NCBI RefSeq assembly: GCF_949987515.2
Contig: NC_082685.1
Location: forward strand, 25,870,168-25,934,167
DNA length: 64,000 nucleotides
From: Delphinus delphis
Lineage: Eukaryota > Chordata > Mammalia > Artiodactyla > Delphinidae
Direction: 5' to 3'
Both the position numbers and the translations under genes were made by a program. The notes below the pieces were generated by a model. That model was not told where the DNA came from. It saw only the letters and a program-made list of their open reading frames with translations, and made no database searches. Every line of letters starts with the position of its first letter. The first letter of the stretch is position 1. This document shows, one piece after another, positions 22,270-33,920 of this stretch.

Positions 22270-23695
22270 TTTACTTGCTAACTCTGGTCAACCCACCCAG
22301 AGGTGGGGAGCTCTGCTTTAGGTTGGTGGGAGGGGACATCTGCCCCTTCCACTTCTGTGGTGACAATGACAATCTTGGGGCATTGGACTGATCACATTAT
22401 TGAATGTAGAATAGCCAAAAAAGCAAATATCAACTGCAGCTTCTCAAAACCTCTCTTTTTTAAAAAGTCACCTGCCTGAATGTTTTTCAAAGCTGCCTTC
22501 ACCCAGAGAAGACCTGGGTGGTAGGAATGACGCCCATGGTCATTCCTTTTCTGTGCCCACTTTTCAAAACACAGAAGATGCCTCCTCTCCATCCTCCACC
22601 CGCTAGGTCATCCTGGAAGCAGAGAACGCAAGGATGTTCCTGGAAGGGCCCGAGAGTCCTTACCAATGAGTCCCCATGGCTCCAGAGCAGGTGAAGGAAG
22701 GAACTGAGCTGAAATGGAAATAATCTATGGGGTTGACTGTCTAGACAGGGCTCTGGCTGGGGAGGAAACAGGCAGAAGCAGGCCTTGGCCAAAGCTGAAA
22801 CTCAAGCCATCACCACCGGTCCTTCTCAAGCCATCCTCAGACTGGGCTGTCTGGGCCATCCCCAGAATTGGCCTGGGGCTGTTGCTCGCTCTAGTTTCAA
22901 AGGATTCGTGCTTCCACTGAGGGAAAAGCTTGAAGTATTACAGTGAGAAAGTTAATGAAAGGTAAGGAACACTGGATGTTTGCTGCTTCTTCTTATCTGT
23001 TTGTTTGGGGGAGGGCTGTGAGTGAAAATGAATAACTATAAAGCTTTGGCCTGAGATCAAGTTTAGAAAGAAAGGCATCTACTAATTGAAAACATCATTT
23101 TGGGGGCCTTTAAATCAGGGGAAACAGGTGCAGGTTTGTGGTTTTAGAGAGAGTATTTCTTTTGGAAAAAAGAAGGAAAAGTGCCCCAGATAGGGTCCAT
23201 CCAAGGCCAGCAGACCTTTACTTTTCAGCCCCTAATTACTTAGAAGGTGAATAAAAAGATTAACTGAAAAGTTAAAAGAAAAATCAACTCTCAGCCTTCT
23301 AGGTAACACTCCAAATCCTTCTCTCTCTCTTTCTTCCTTTCCAAGGCTGAACAGAGGGCAAGCATATCTCAGCCATTTTGATAACATTCTCTTACAGTAC
23401 TGTCCATTCCTGAATAGGTTCTCACACCTCATCCACTTTTAATCCTGTGAAGAAAAGCCTGGACCTCCCTTCTCTTTTCATACAAGCTCAACAGAGCTGG
23501 AATTTCTCCTTGACCATTTCAGTGGCATATTTTCCAGTGTTTTCTCTGGTTGTGAAGGGGCAAATATTTCAAGGTCAAAAAGTCTTGGAAGAAGAGAGTA
23601 ATATTTCCGTGTCACTGTGTGTTGGCTTCTTGGGTATGTCGTGTATCTTTGCATCTGCACAATTAAAAGAGGTGGGGGGGTTGCTTTCTTTTTTA
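22270..23695. other. Unassigned non-coding DNA
   Basis: No repeat recognised over about 1.4 kb. Frames of at most 97 codons overlap each other. Contains a short (CT)n near 23321. Confidence 0.4.
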
Positions 23696-23699
23696 AACC

Positions 23700-23850
23700 T
23701 CTTTTGATGGTTGAGGAAATGGAGGCTCAGAGAGGAGAATTGACATGCCTGAGGTGGCCCAGCAAGGAAGCAGCAGAGTTGAACTTGAAAGCCAGGTCCA
23801 TCTGACTGTCAAACCCTTGCTCCTTCTGTCACAGTGCATCGCCTCCCACC
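23700..23850 (-). repeat. MIR SINE
   Basis: gatggttgaggaaatggagg, ctcagagaggagaattgaca: reverse MIR. Confidence 0.65.
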
Positions 23851-24057
23851 TTCATAAGCGCAGGGTGGCAAATCAAGCTAACAGCTATGAAAATACCCGG
23901 AAGCTTTTGCCTTTGAAATAACTCACAACATCTTCCTGTCTTAGAGAACTATTCAACAGGTTTATTTGCAGTCAAATGGGCATTTTTGCCATGTTTTTAG
24001 GAGAGATTCTGGGTTTCATGCTACTGACCAAGAAAGGCAGTCCTCGAGAAACTAATA

Positions 24058-24640
24058 TCGTGTATCAGTTATCTGCTGCTACGTAACAAATGACTCCCAA
24101 ACTCAATGTCTTGAAATCACAGCATTTACTACCACCCCACAGTTTCTGCAGGTCAGGAGTCTGGGTGTGGCTTAGCTGGGTGCTCTGGCTCAGGGTCCCT
24201 CACAGGCTGCAGTCAAGGTGTCACCCAGGGCTGTAGTCATCAGAAGGGATGACTAGGGAAGGGTTGGCCTCCAAGCTCACTGACATTGTTCCTGGCAGCT
24301 TTCAGTTCCCCATGGGATGCTGGCCTCAGTTTCTCACTGTCTGAGAGCTGAAGGGTGCCCTCAGTCCTTGCTATGTGGGCCCCTCCAGCACGGCTGCTTC
24401 CTTCATCAAGATGTACAAACCAAGAAGGCAATAGGAGTATGTCAGCAAGATGGAAGCCACAGTCTTTCACAGCCTAATCATGGAAGTGATATCCCATCAC
24501 TTCTGCTGTAATCTTTGCATTAAGTGGGTCACTAGGTTCAACACACACTCAAGAGGAGGAGATTGCACCAGGGGGTGAATACCAGGAGGTGGGGTCTACT
24601 GGGAGCTGCCGTGTCAGCAGCTTCCTATCACATTTCAGGA
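24058..24640. mobile_element. LTR-like interspersed repeat, family not assigned
   Basis: tatcagttatctgctgctac, gtaacaaatgactcccaaac, cagtttctgcaggtcaggag, gtgcctcagtttc-like middle, aatcatggaagtgatatccc, and ggggtgaataccaggaggtg. A well known mammalian dispersed pattern. 32165-32500 begins with a related segment. Confidence 0.55.
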
Positions 24641-24654
24641 AAGTAGAGATGGTG

Positions 24655-24800
24655 GTCATAATAATAATAATAATGATAGCTGCTATTTACTGGATGCTTT
24701 TGCTGTGCCAAGCACTGGGCTGAATCCCTTCTGTGCATTGTCTCATTTAATAGCCATGCTGCTCTGTGAGCCAGGAAGGTTCAGTAACTTCCCTGAGTTC
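24655..24800 (-). repeat. MIR SINE with (ATA)n
   Basis: An (ATA)n run at 24658-24676, then gctgctatttactggatgct, ctgtgccaagcactgggctg, ctcatttaatagcc: reverse MIR. Confidence 0.7.
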
Positions 24801-24959
24801 CTGTAGCAAAGACCTGAGAACCTGATTCTGGTGGTTCCCACTCCAGAGACCCTTCCTTTACATAATGTAGATGCTTGACCTGAACCCACTGAGCTGCTGG
24901 GGCCAAAACAAGCCCCTGCTGAGATAAGAATTGGGAAAATGAAGCTGAACTCACTACTC

Positions 24960-25700
24960 TTTAGAAAATTGCAAGGGGACACATCAGAAGCCATTTCTTA
25001 CCCATCAGATTAGAAAAAAAAAAAAAAAAATCAAGTTGTTGAGAGTGTGGGGAATTCTCATGCACTGCTGAGAGACTATAAATTTGTACTGCCACTTTGG
25101 AGGGAAATTTGGCAGGATCTATTAAAATTTTAAAAGGACATAAAAATAAAAAATGTGCATAGCCTATGACCCAGCGATTACACTTCTGAGTATCTACCCT
25201 AGAGAAATACTTGCACATGTGTACGAAGAGCCTTGGACAAGAATTCTCATTCCAGTGTTATTTCTGAGAATAAGAAATAAATAGTGAAATTGGAAACGGT
25301 CTCAATGTCCATCAATAAAAAGAAATGGCTAAATAAATTGTGGACCATCCGTAGAAAATCATGAAGCAGGTAAAGAGAATGAGGTAGATCCTATAAGTAT
25401 GGCATGGAAATACCTCTAAGATACATTGTTGAATGAGAAAGTCATGTTGCACAGTGATACCCTCAATATGATACCATATATGTAACCCCAACAATATTAT
25501 ATATCACATACACACTGTTTTATGCACACACACACACACACATACATATATTGGATGTATACAAATACAAACATATTCAAATGCGTGGGATTGGTCTGGC
25601 AGGGGACATACCAACCTGATAACAGGAGAGGAGGGGAGGGTAAGAGGAAAAAATTGAGGGGTGGTCAAAGGACACTTCAACTTTGTATGTAATATTTTTG
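24960..25700 (+). mobile_element. Old L1 3' fragment, forward
   Basis: Forward-strand L1 ORF2/3' region: catgcactgctgagagacta, gatttggcag-like gaaatttggcagg, cctatgacccagcgattaca, ctgagtatctaccctagag, tggaaacggtctcaatgtcc. Includes A-runs and a (CA)n at 25524-25543. Decayed, with no intact frame. Confidence 0.75.
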
Positions 25701-26560
25701 ATTTTTTTTTAAAGAAAAAGTTTAATTGCCTTACTTATGTCAGTTGAGCCTATCTCTTTTAAAAAAACATTCCTGGAAGCCTCCCTAATGATTTCCCTTA
25801 CATTGTACTGTTCATTGTGTTGGGTCACGTGACCACCCTTAGCTGCAAAGGAGTCTGGAAAGGTGAATAGTTTTCAGCTGTGCTGGTAGAGGGACGTGAG
25901 GAAGAAGAGAATTGTCAGTGGCTGTTGGGAACCAATTAAAAATGTCTGCTGTAGTTCATCCTTTTATTTACCCAACCTCCACACACGCCTTTCTTTCTGG
26001 ATATATACTCAATGTATTACCCAAAGTCAGTTACTGCATCCATCTCCAAGCCCAGGAATCTGGGTGATGATGTGCAGCCCACTCATCTGGTCCAGATGTG
26101 AGAGGATGATACCTATCTGGTATCTCAGTTACATCTGAGACAGTTATTGGGATGGGTGTCTCTTCTGGGGGCTGCACAGCTTTAGTGGCTTATTTCTTCT
26201 TGGTGAGAGTTTGACCCCCAGGGATTATTTTCAGGGTTTAACAGTCACAGGCTATCATAGGCCAGGCTCAGATTGTTTTGAAAATAATACATCCCTCAAA
26301 AATGTAATAGAGATTCAGTCTTTGATTTCGGGGACTTCCATGTGTAAGTAACCACAACAAAGATTTCATCTAGAGGTAGCATGGAAGCCTAAATAGTCCC
26401 ATCTCTTACCTACTCTTTCTCTGTGCTCTGCCCAACCCTCTCGTCCTTGTTTATTGGGTGTTTCTTTGGAGCAGTTAAAAATAGTAACCTTGGGTGGAGA
26501 AACACCTCCTTTCGTTGGATCTTTGCATGTTGACTGATGCTCCTCCTTTATTTGACAATT
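25701..26560. other. Unassigned non-coding DNA
   Basis: No gene and no confidently assigned repeat. Confidence 0.45.
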
Positions 26561-26565
26561 TATTT

Positions 26566-26857
26566 ATTTATTTTTGGCTGCAGTGGTCTTCGTTGCTGTG
26601 CGTGGGCTTTCTCTAGTTGCGGCGAGCAGGGGCTACTCATCCTTGTGGTGTGCAGGCTTCTCATTGCGGTGGCTTCTCTCGTTGCGGAGCACGGGCTGTA
26701 GCATGAGCTTCAGTAGTTGTGGCACGTGGGCTCAGTAGTTGTGGTGCACAGGCTTAGCTGCTCCACGGCATGTGGGATCTTCCCGGACCAGGGCTCGAAC
26801 CCGTGTCCCCTGCATTGGCAGGTGGATTCTTAACCACTGCGCCACCAGGGAAGTCCC
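26566..26857 (-). mobile_element. CHR-family SINE (long sub-type), reverse
   Basis: tttatttatttatttttggc, cgttgcggagcacgggctg, cagtagttgtggcacgtggg, ccactgcgccaccagggaag. TTGACA occurs just left of the T-rich tail and again directly after the SINE, which fits a short target-site duplication. Confidence 0.9.
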
Positions 26858-26939
26858 TTGACAGAGAACTCTTAAGGGGAGGTTCTAAACCATAAACTGA
26901 GGCACTGATCTAATTTCCTACTAATGCTTTAGCTTCATT

Positions 26940-28660
26940 GCTGTTACTTGGGCTTTTTCCATTTATGTAGCTTCAAATTATGGGATTCTCAGTCAATTGA
27001 GAAAGTGGGCTGCAGTCAGATACAGTAGTGCCTCTCTCAGGAAAGCTGTATCCCTTTCACCTGCTTGCAGGCTGGCTAGCTCTTGTCTGAGATCATCTCT
27101 CTCTTTTAGAATTTTATTAAAAATGGCAAGAAGTAACCAGCATGGACTAATATTCTGGAATTTTCCTATCATTTCTTCTGACTCTATAACCTCAATTGGC
27201 ATGAAGTCTTATGGTAGAGCAGACAATTTGACCAAACATTTGCCACTGCATAAAAAGTCATCTGCTTCAGCCATTAATGATCAGGTCCTTCTTCTCCTAA
27301 GTTTTAAGTTCTGTTACTGTCGTTACCCGACTCGTGGTACCAATATTTTTTTAAAAAACAGGGAGGAATTTCAGATGTGTGTAACAGAAATCAAATCCAG
27401 CTTATTAAGCAGAAAAGGAGATTAATGAAAGGGTATTGGGTAATTTAGAATTGTCGCAAGGGCTGAAGAATCAGGGTCAAGGCTAAGTTTCCAGAAATAA
27501 TGTCCCCCAAAATGTTGGGGAATCAATATGATGAGAAAACCGTTGCCACTGTGATGACCAAGCAGTGAACGCTATAGCTTGCATCGCTGTCAGGAAATCA
27601 ACTTCAGTGCAACTAATACTTCTGCCAACACTGATGCTCGTCCAGTGCCAGTAATGTGACTTTTCAACCACCCTTGCATCCAGAGGCCTCTGCTGCTACC
27701 TTCACCAGAAACGTGTGTTTTGAGCAATGACTCCTTGCCCACCTTGGCTACTTTATATTCAAAATCTGCATAAATACATTTTACAGGTGACACCCAGAAT
27801 ACAGGCCTGTGGCTAGGTGCAAAGAGGCTAGAGAAGCAAAATTTCTGAATTCTCCTGTAGGAAGAATTCATAAGGATGAAGAGTCTATAAACATATTGTG
27901 ATCTATAATAAGAAATTTGTTTTTGGTCTTCCTCCTCATTTCTGGCACAGAGCTCCTAAAACCCTTGGAATTTCCTAAGTGATAAACAAGAAAGGTGTCT
28001 TCTGTTATGTTAATGAGTGACTTTTGGAAAGGCCCTAGGTCAACTAAGCATGGGGACCGCTTGCCCAGGGGAACTTACCATGAGATTAAATGGTTGGAAC
28101 TTTCCTACCCTCCCACCTCCAAGGAATGGAGAGGGGCTGAAGATTTAGTTCAATCACCAATAGCCAACAAGTCAATCAAACCTGCGTAATTTATTCGAAT
28201 GCCTATATAATGAAGCCTCCATAAAACCCCGAAAGGATGGGTTCGGAGAGCTTCTGGGTCGGTGAACTTGTGGAGATGCTGAGAGAGTGGTGCACTCCGA
28301 GAGGGCATGGAAGGACAGTGCCCTTCCCACATACAAACCTTGTTCTATGCGTCTCTTCCATCTGACTGTTCCCGAGTTATATCCTTGTATAATAAACTGG
28401 TAGATGCAAGTAAATATTTCTCTGAGTTCTGTGAACCACTCTAGACAATCAGTGGAACTTGAGGAGGGGGTCATGGAAACCCCTGATCTATAGCCAGTTA
28501 ATTAGAAGCACAGGTGACAACCTGGACTTGAGAATGCCATCTGAAGTGGCGCAGTTTTGTAGGACTGAGCCCTTCACCTGTGGGATCTAATGCTCTCACC
28601 GGGTAGATAGTGTCAGTATTGAATTGAGTTAATTGCTTGGTGGTGTGGAAAAAACACACA
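26940..28660 (+). mobile_element. Decayed LTR retrotransposon remnant with LTR
   Basis: The right part (about 27880-28650) has LTR architecture: tatataatgaagcctcc (TATA-like, about 28204), a terminal-region AATAAA at about 28391, then ttctctgagttctgtgaacc. The left part (27280-27880) looks like LTR or internal sequence of the same element. A 70-codon minus frame at 26993-27202 lies at its edge and is not recognisable. Family not named. Confidence 0.55.
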
Positions 28661-29970
28661 TACATATCAAGGATGCTCACAAGTCACTGGGCCTCCAGAT
28701 AACATGACACCATTCATTCACAGGTTCAGCACGGTGTCCCCAAGAGTTCCGGGATCTTCCTTTATGGTGACAAGATGGCTGAGCAGCTCTAAAGTCACAC
28801 CCTTTCAAATTCAAGCCCAATGGGAAAGAGTAAAGGTTTTTTTTTTTCTCACAAAACTTTTGAGGTTCACTTTGGTTGGAAAGGCTAGGTCAAGTGCCCA
28901 TCTCCGAACTAGTTTCAATGGCCAAAAGCATGGCCTGCTTTGATGGACCAGGAATGCTTCGTGTGTTGTTCCACATCTGAAGCAGAGATTCTCATCCAGA
29001 CCTCACGGCCTGAGGAAGGAGGTGGGAACCACAAATAAATATTGGGAAATGGGGAATAGTTTCTTAAAAACAAACAAACCAAAAAGAGGTCCTATCTTCC
29101 ATCCTCTATGTAGAGCAGAGCATACATCTTTTGCCTGTTTGTGTACTTAAATCAGTATGAAGTCGTGGGTTCCTGTCTTGTTCAATAGGTTATAATCTGT
29201 TACTATCATTATTTATTTTGATGTTCAGATTGTCCCAGATTTGGCCAATGAGAGCTCCTTCAGGCTGCATTTTATATCCTTTGGATGTGTTGCCATCTTT
29301 CTCAGCAATTTCTCATTTTCTCTGGTAAAGGATATTCCAGGCATGTCTCCTACTTTTCCTGGCCCAGACTTGGAATCAGTAATCATTGGTTCTGGGATTT
29401 GATTTTACCTTACTTTCAAGCTAATAAGAGCCTTTTACTCTTTCACGGATGCTGGCAGAATCCATGAGACTCCTGAGTCAGAGACAAAGGACTTTATTAC
29501 TTATGACACAGGAAGAAACATGAGCATCAGCGTACTTAAATCAGTTTTCCTGCCCCCACGTCCGGTTGAAGCAACGTGAAATGGCCCAGATGGATGCATG
29601 GCAGTGCATTTGCATTACAGCTGAAGAACACTGAGCTTGGGAAATCCACTGCTTTTATAGCAGGTACTAAGCAAGCCTTCTCTTCATCCTGGAGGGAGAC
29701 ACTATTCATTCTGAAAATTGCTCACTGCAAACACAGCTCTGAGACAGGCCCAGAAAGGAGTGGTCAGATCCTTCCATTCTTAGCACAGCAAGTAAGAATA
29801 TCCAGGCATGCTTAGGTCTATAGCAAATTACCTCTTCTAACAGCCATTTCTCCACAGACCCCTGGTTCCGTTTAATGGAAAGTGGTGTTTAGAAACCAAG
29901 ATCTCCTTGCTAGGTGTGCTCATGGCCTTGAGCTATTTTTGCTCATAGATGCGCTCAGAAGACAGTTGGG
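28661..29970. other. Unassigned non-coding DNA
   Basis: About 1.3 kb with no supported gene. 29020-29100 is A-rich. Possible MER-type fragment near 28960-29060 (ctcacggcctgaggaagg), not firm. Confidence 0.4.
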
Positions 29971-30082
29971 AATTCACACACACACACAGACACACACAGA
30001 CACACAGACACAATCTTACGTTTAATTATCTATCTATCCTGCCTCTCTATCTATCTGTCTCTCTATCTACCTTTCTTTCTCC
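29971..30082. repeat. (CA)n and (TATC)n-like microsatellites
   Basis: An interrupted CA tract with CAGACA variants at 29971-30012, followed by CTAT/CTGT tetranucleotides at about 30029-30080. Directly visible. Confidence 0.9.
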
Positions 30083-31479
30083 ATAAATTCACACTGATAT
30101 CTCCAATCCAATATGACAGATTGATTCTAGTTTTCTGCCTTTCCATACTTCTAACACTCTTCTCTGGTAATGAGAAACCTAAAATACATTTACTTATTTG
30201 CTTAATGCTCTTGCAATCTCATCACTGCCACTGCTACCCACCCTCAATCATGTGTGTGACCTCCTGATCACTTGGGCTCTAACCTGATGTGCTGGGGGGT
30301 ATCTCCCTCCCCCTGCAACTCTGGTCATGCTCCAGCACTCCGTACTGGCCCACTGCACCTGCCACTGCTCATGAAGACTCTCTCCTCCACTCACCCGGGC
30401 TCTGAACCCCACGCCAGGCTGCCACCACTCCTCACCTGCCTGGTGAGACACCTGTGCCAGGCCACCCTCCTACATGGACACTCAGGCTTCAACATGCTGG
30501 GCCGGGCCACCCCTGCCACTGCCGCCACTCTGTGTAGACACACCCCTTACCTCGCTCAGGCTCTGGAACTCCCCACTCTCACCTTCTGAAGATGCCTACC
30601 TTGTTCAGCTGCACCTAATGGCTTCTAGACAAAGTTTATCAGGGAGGGAAGAAAAGGGGAGAGGACCAAATGACCATTTGTAATGGCTGCAAAACACTAC
30701 AGTATCTAGTTAGCTTAACCACCTCCCCATAGTATTAAGTAGAGGCCATTTGTATTTTTTTCTAGATACCATCCCAGGAATCGAACTATGAACATAAATC
30801 TTTGTGCGTCTCTCTCTGCACCTCCCTGATGATTTTATTAGGACAGATTCCTAGAAGGGGAATGATTCCTGGGTCAGAGGGGAGGACCATTTCTGCAGCT
30901 CCTGGTCTTTATAGCACAGCTTCAGTGTTCATCTTACAATCCATACGGCCTTGAATCAATAAACAAGCATAACTCTTTCCCAGAGACTGCCTAATATTTT
31001 CTACAGATGATAGTTATTTCACTGCTTGATGACATCATCTTTTTTTACACCAAGATTGATGTGGGAAATTCTGTATAAATACCCTACATCAACAAGGCAT
31101 TGTGTCACCAGGCCTCTTAAAGATGGGCAGCTCACTGCAGCGCGGCTGGCTTAGCCTGTGCGGGACAGGCGCCCGTGATTTATAAGGTCCAAACATGAAG
31201 TCTTCAGGAAAGTTGGTGAAGTACTTTATAGGTCACCTGTATTTTTCCTACCATAGATGTTTTGACTCACCGGTTTCCTTTATGTCACTCTGTCCATAGT
31301 CTAGGTATTATTAAAATGGAATAAAGAGGTTATTGTAGCAGAAGCTGAGTAGCACACAGGACGCAGTTTGTGATTCTAAATGAGAGAAGAAAGAAATAAC
31401 AGGCAAGGGAATTAATGAAGATAAACATTGGCAGCCAGGAAACCAGTTATTTGTTGCATGAGGACCACTGGCCTAGCTT
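30083..31479. other. Unassigned DNA with a C-rich degenerate repeat and a TATAAAT box
   Basis: 30330-30590 is a CCAC-rich tract with imperfect repeated units. 31074-31080 is TATAAAT, about 35 bp before a unique stretch that starts a 20-codon frame. Neither is enough to call a gene. Confidence 0.3.
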
Positions 31480-31640
31480 TGTGCTGGGAGCTGTTGGGAA
31501 GTTCATTTGTTCATTCATTCAATAAACATTGACCAGTCCCTGACTCCATCCAGGCCCTGTCCTAGGTGCTGGGGACCCAAGAGAAAAGAGACTTTGTCCC
31601 TGCTCTTAAGTGACTCGCAGTCTAGAAAAGGAGAAGCCAA
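31480..31640 (-). repeat. L2/MIR-class fragment
   Basis: tcattcattcaataaacatt, ccaggccctgtcctaggtgc, tggggacccaagag, ctcgcagtctagaaaagg: ancient reverse-oriented repeat. Confidence 0.6.
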
Positions 31641-31659
31641 ATCGATAGTCTAATATCTG

Positions 31660-31835
31660 CTGGAGCTGCTTCTTTTCTTGTGTCTTTTTCTGTGGTTGAT
31701 TTCTAGTTTCACGCCATTGTGGTTAGAAAAGATGCTTGAAATAAGTTTTGTACTCTTAAATTTGTTGAGGCTTGTTTTGTGCCCTAGTATGTGGTCAGTC
31801 CTAGAGCATGTTCCACATGCACTTGTCTGCTGGTG
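31660..31835 (-). mobile_element. Old L1 ORF2 fragment
   Basis: tttctgtggttgatttctag, ttcacgccattgtggttag, ccctagtatgtggtcagtcc: reverse-strand L1 ORF2 interior. Confidence 0.7.
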
Positions 31836-31839
31836 CTTC

Positions 31840-32150
31840 TAATCCAGCTTGGGGAAGGTTCTGTGAAGGTTCTGAGCAGAGTTCTTGGGGTAGGAAAAAA
31901 CGTACCTGTTAGGTGGCTGAGATGGGCAAAGTTTTCCCAGGCAGAGGAACCTTCATAAACCAAAGCTCATGATCCTGTCAGCTATCAGCAAGGATTTAGT
32001 GTGTATGTTCTACAGGTCCAGCACTGCTCCAGAGACCGAGTAGGGAGTGAATTTCATACTCCAGATTTTCGCTGGGAAGGTTGTGAGAGGACCATCAGCA
32101 TAAGATTATTAAATGACCTGTGCATCTAAGGTAGATTCCAAATGTCCTCC
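31840..32150 (-). repeat. L2 fragment, reverse (probable)
   Basis: tttcccaggcagaggaacct, then aggatttagtgtgtatgttc and ccagcactgctccag. A weak pattern match. Confidence 0.35.
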
Positions 32151-32164
32151 CTAAGCACACAAGG

Positions 32165-32500
32165 CTGAATCAGTTAGCAATTGCTGTGTAACAAATAACC
32201 ACAAACACTCAGTGGCATACCACGGTAAGCATTTATTGGTCTTGCTCATGCATCTGTGGGTGGGCTGGGATGTGGCTGATGTTGGCTGGGCCCAACTGGG
32301 CTTGACTCCAGGCTGTGTGTTGAGTCCCGGGTCTGCCCCATATGTCTCAGCCTCCTTGGATCAGTGATTGTTCAGAGCATGTTCTTGTCATGGCGACAGG
32401 CCAGAGTACAAGGGGACAGTCCTAATCTTGGAAGCACATGCCTCACCTTTGCTCTCTTCATGTCTGCTATCATCCACACGTCAAAGCAAGTCACCTGGTT
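32165..32500. mobile_element. LTR-like interspersed repeat, family not assigned
   Basis: gttagcaattgctgtgtaac, aaataaccacaaacactcag, tggcataccacggtaagc, tgggtgggctgggatgtggc. A common mammalian dispersed pattern related at its start to 24058-24640. Confidence 0.5.
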
Positions 32501-32569
32501 AAACCCAAAGTGAAGGGATGGGAATGCATGTTCTGAGGGCTATGGCAAACGTGGGGTTTAAAGTAGATC

Positions 32570-32800
32570 GTCTGTAATCTGGCCCCTGCAGACCTCCCGT
32601 GTCTCATCTCTTTCTTCCTCTCTCTGGCACCTCTGCTGCAGCCACCTGAGACCCCTTGAGTCTCCCGCACCTGCCTTGATTTTTCACCCTCTGTATCTGT
32701 ACACATGCTGTTCTGTGAGCCTAGAATGCTCTCCACTGCCTCATCCACCTGGTCAACCCCATCACATCATTTCTGAATAAGCAAGACTTGGCTCGCAGGG
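32570..32800 (+). repeat. L2 LINE 3' end
   Basis: gatcgtctgtaatctggccc, tctctggcacctctgctgc, tacacatgctgttctgtg, agcctagaatgctctcc: forward L2 pattern. Confidence 0.6.
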
Positions 32801-32979
32801 CCAGGGATGTTCTTATTTGTCTTTCTTTTCCTCTCCATCCTTGTGGGTGGTAAGGGGACTTCGGGGTCCCTCTTGGTGCCTGGTTGTCTCTCATGGTAGC
32901 TGCCTTTCTCTCCCTCCCCCCATCTTCCCCTCTCTTTCTTGCGCTTATTCTCAGCATGCGTTGGTATAACGATTTTAAG

Positions 32980-33368
32980 ATTAAGGTTTGGAGTAGAGAT
33001 CGGTGGCCTTACTTTGACCTTGAACTTTGTCTAGGGTGCTCTGCCTTTTATAAGGGTCACCTGAGGTGCTGTTTCTGAAATTCTTCCTTGGTTTCTCTTC
33101 TGTTCTTGCTCCTTGGGTTCCCTCAGGGGGAGGGTGGTGATGGCGGTGGTAAAAGGCAGGATCCAAGCATTCCTGGGTCCCCCACGGTGATACCGTCAAA
33201 TAGTTCCCAGTTCACCACTCCCTCAACCTCAGGCCTGGGGCAGGCTGCCCAGAGTGGCTGTCAGCAGTTTTGGGTGAATGAATGAGTGAGTCAGTGAATG
33301 GCTGGATGCATTTCCTTGAGACAGCTTTGTGCTCATTGTCAGGGCCTTGGTTGAGCCTAGCAGCCGGG
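32980..33368 (+). repeat. Diverged same-strand duplication, left copy
   Basis: Aligns with 36300-36655 through ggtggccttactttgacctt, gctccttgggttcc, aggcaggatccaagcattcc, gggcaggctgcccagagtgg, ctggatgcatttccttg. It has about 60 extra bp near 33032-33090. Not part of any repeat I recognise. Confidence 0.8.
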
Positions 33369-33809
33369 CTTCCAAAGGCAGGAGTTTGGAGCAGCAAAGA
33401 GAAGACCCAGGCCTGCACATCTTAGTCAGCTTTTAGAGTTGCTTTCAGCAGCGGCCGCAGAAGGCAGTTCCGAGGGGCAGGTGTGTTTGTAAGTGGACCC
33501 AGCTTTGGAGTACGGTCTTAGCTTTAAGCATCGTGTTTGGAGAGGCTCTAGAAAGTTATGGAGCTCTGGGGAACCAGCCTGGGGCCACTCATGGTCCACT
33601 TAGTGCAAGTGTTGTCTTCAGGGGCCTCGAATTCCCTTTATAAAGAGCTTTGAAAAAAAATGGATACAGCCTGGATACAGTTAACATGAATGTTGAGCAG
33701 GTCAAGCATTTCCAGCCACTATGGATAATAAGAAGAGAGAGTTTGCAAATGTAACAGTCAACCCAGTGACCCAACAGGCAGCATTTTTGTTGGTCCAGAT
33801 TGTGGCTTG

Positions 33810-33920
33810 TTCTTGCAATTTAATAGAGAAGAAAACTGAGGCTGGGAGAGGTAAAGTGATCTCCCCAAGGTGACACAGCTGGGATGTGGCAGAGGCAGGC
33901 TAGTTCTGGTTAGTCAAGTG
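33810..33920 (-). repeat. MIR SINE
   Basis: gaagaaaactgaggctggga, gaggtaaagtgatctcccca, aggtgacacagctggg: reverse MIR. Confidence 0.75.

Noticed and set aside
26993..27202. 70-codon minus frame with a helix-like segment
   Set aside because: Looked protein-like (charged, Leu-rich) but sits at the edge of an LTR remnant with no splice sites or homologues I recognise.
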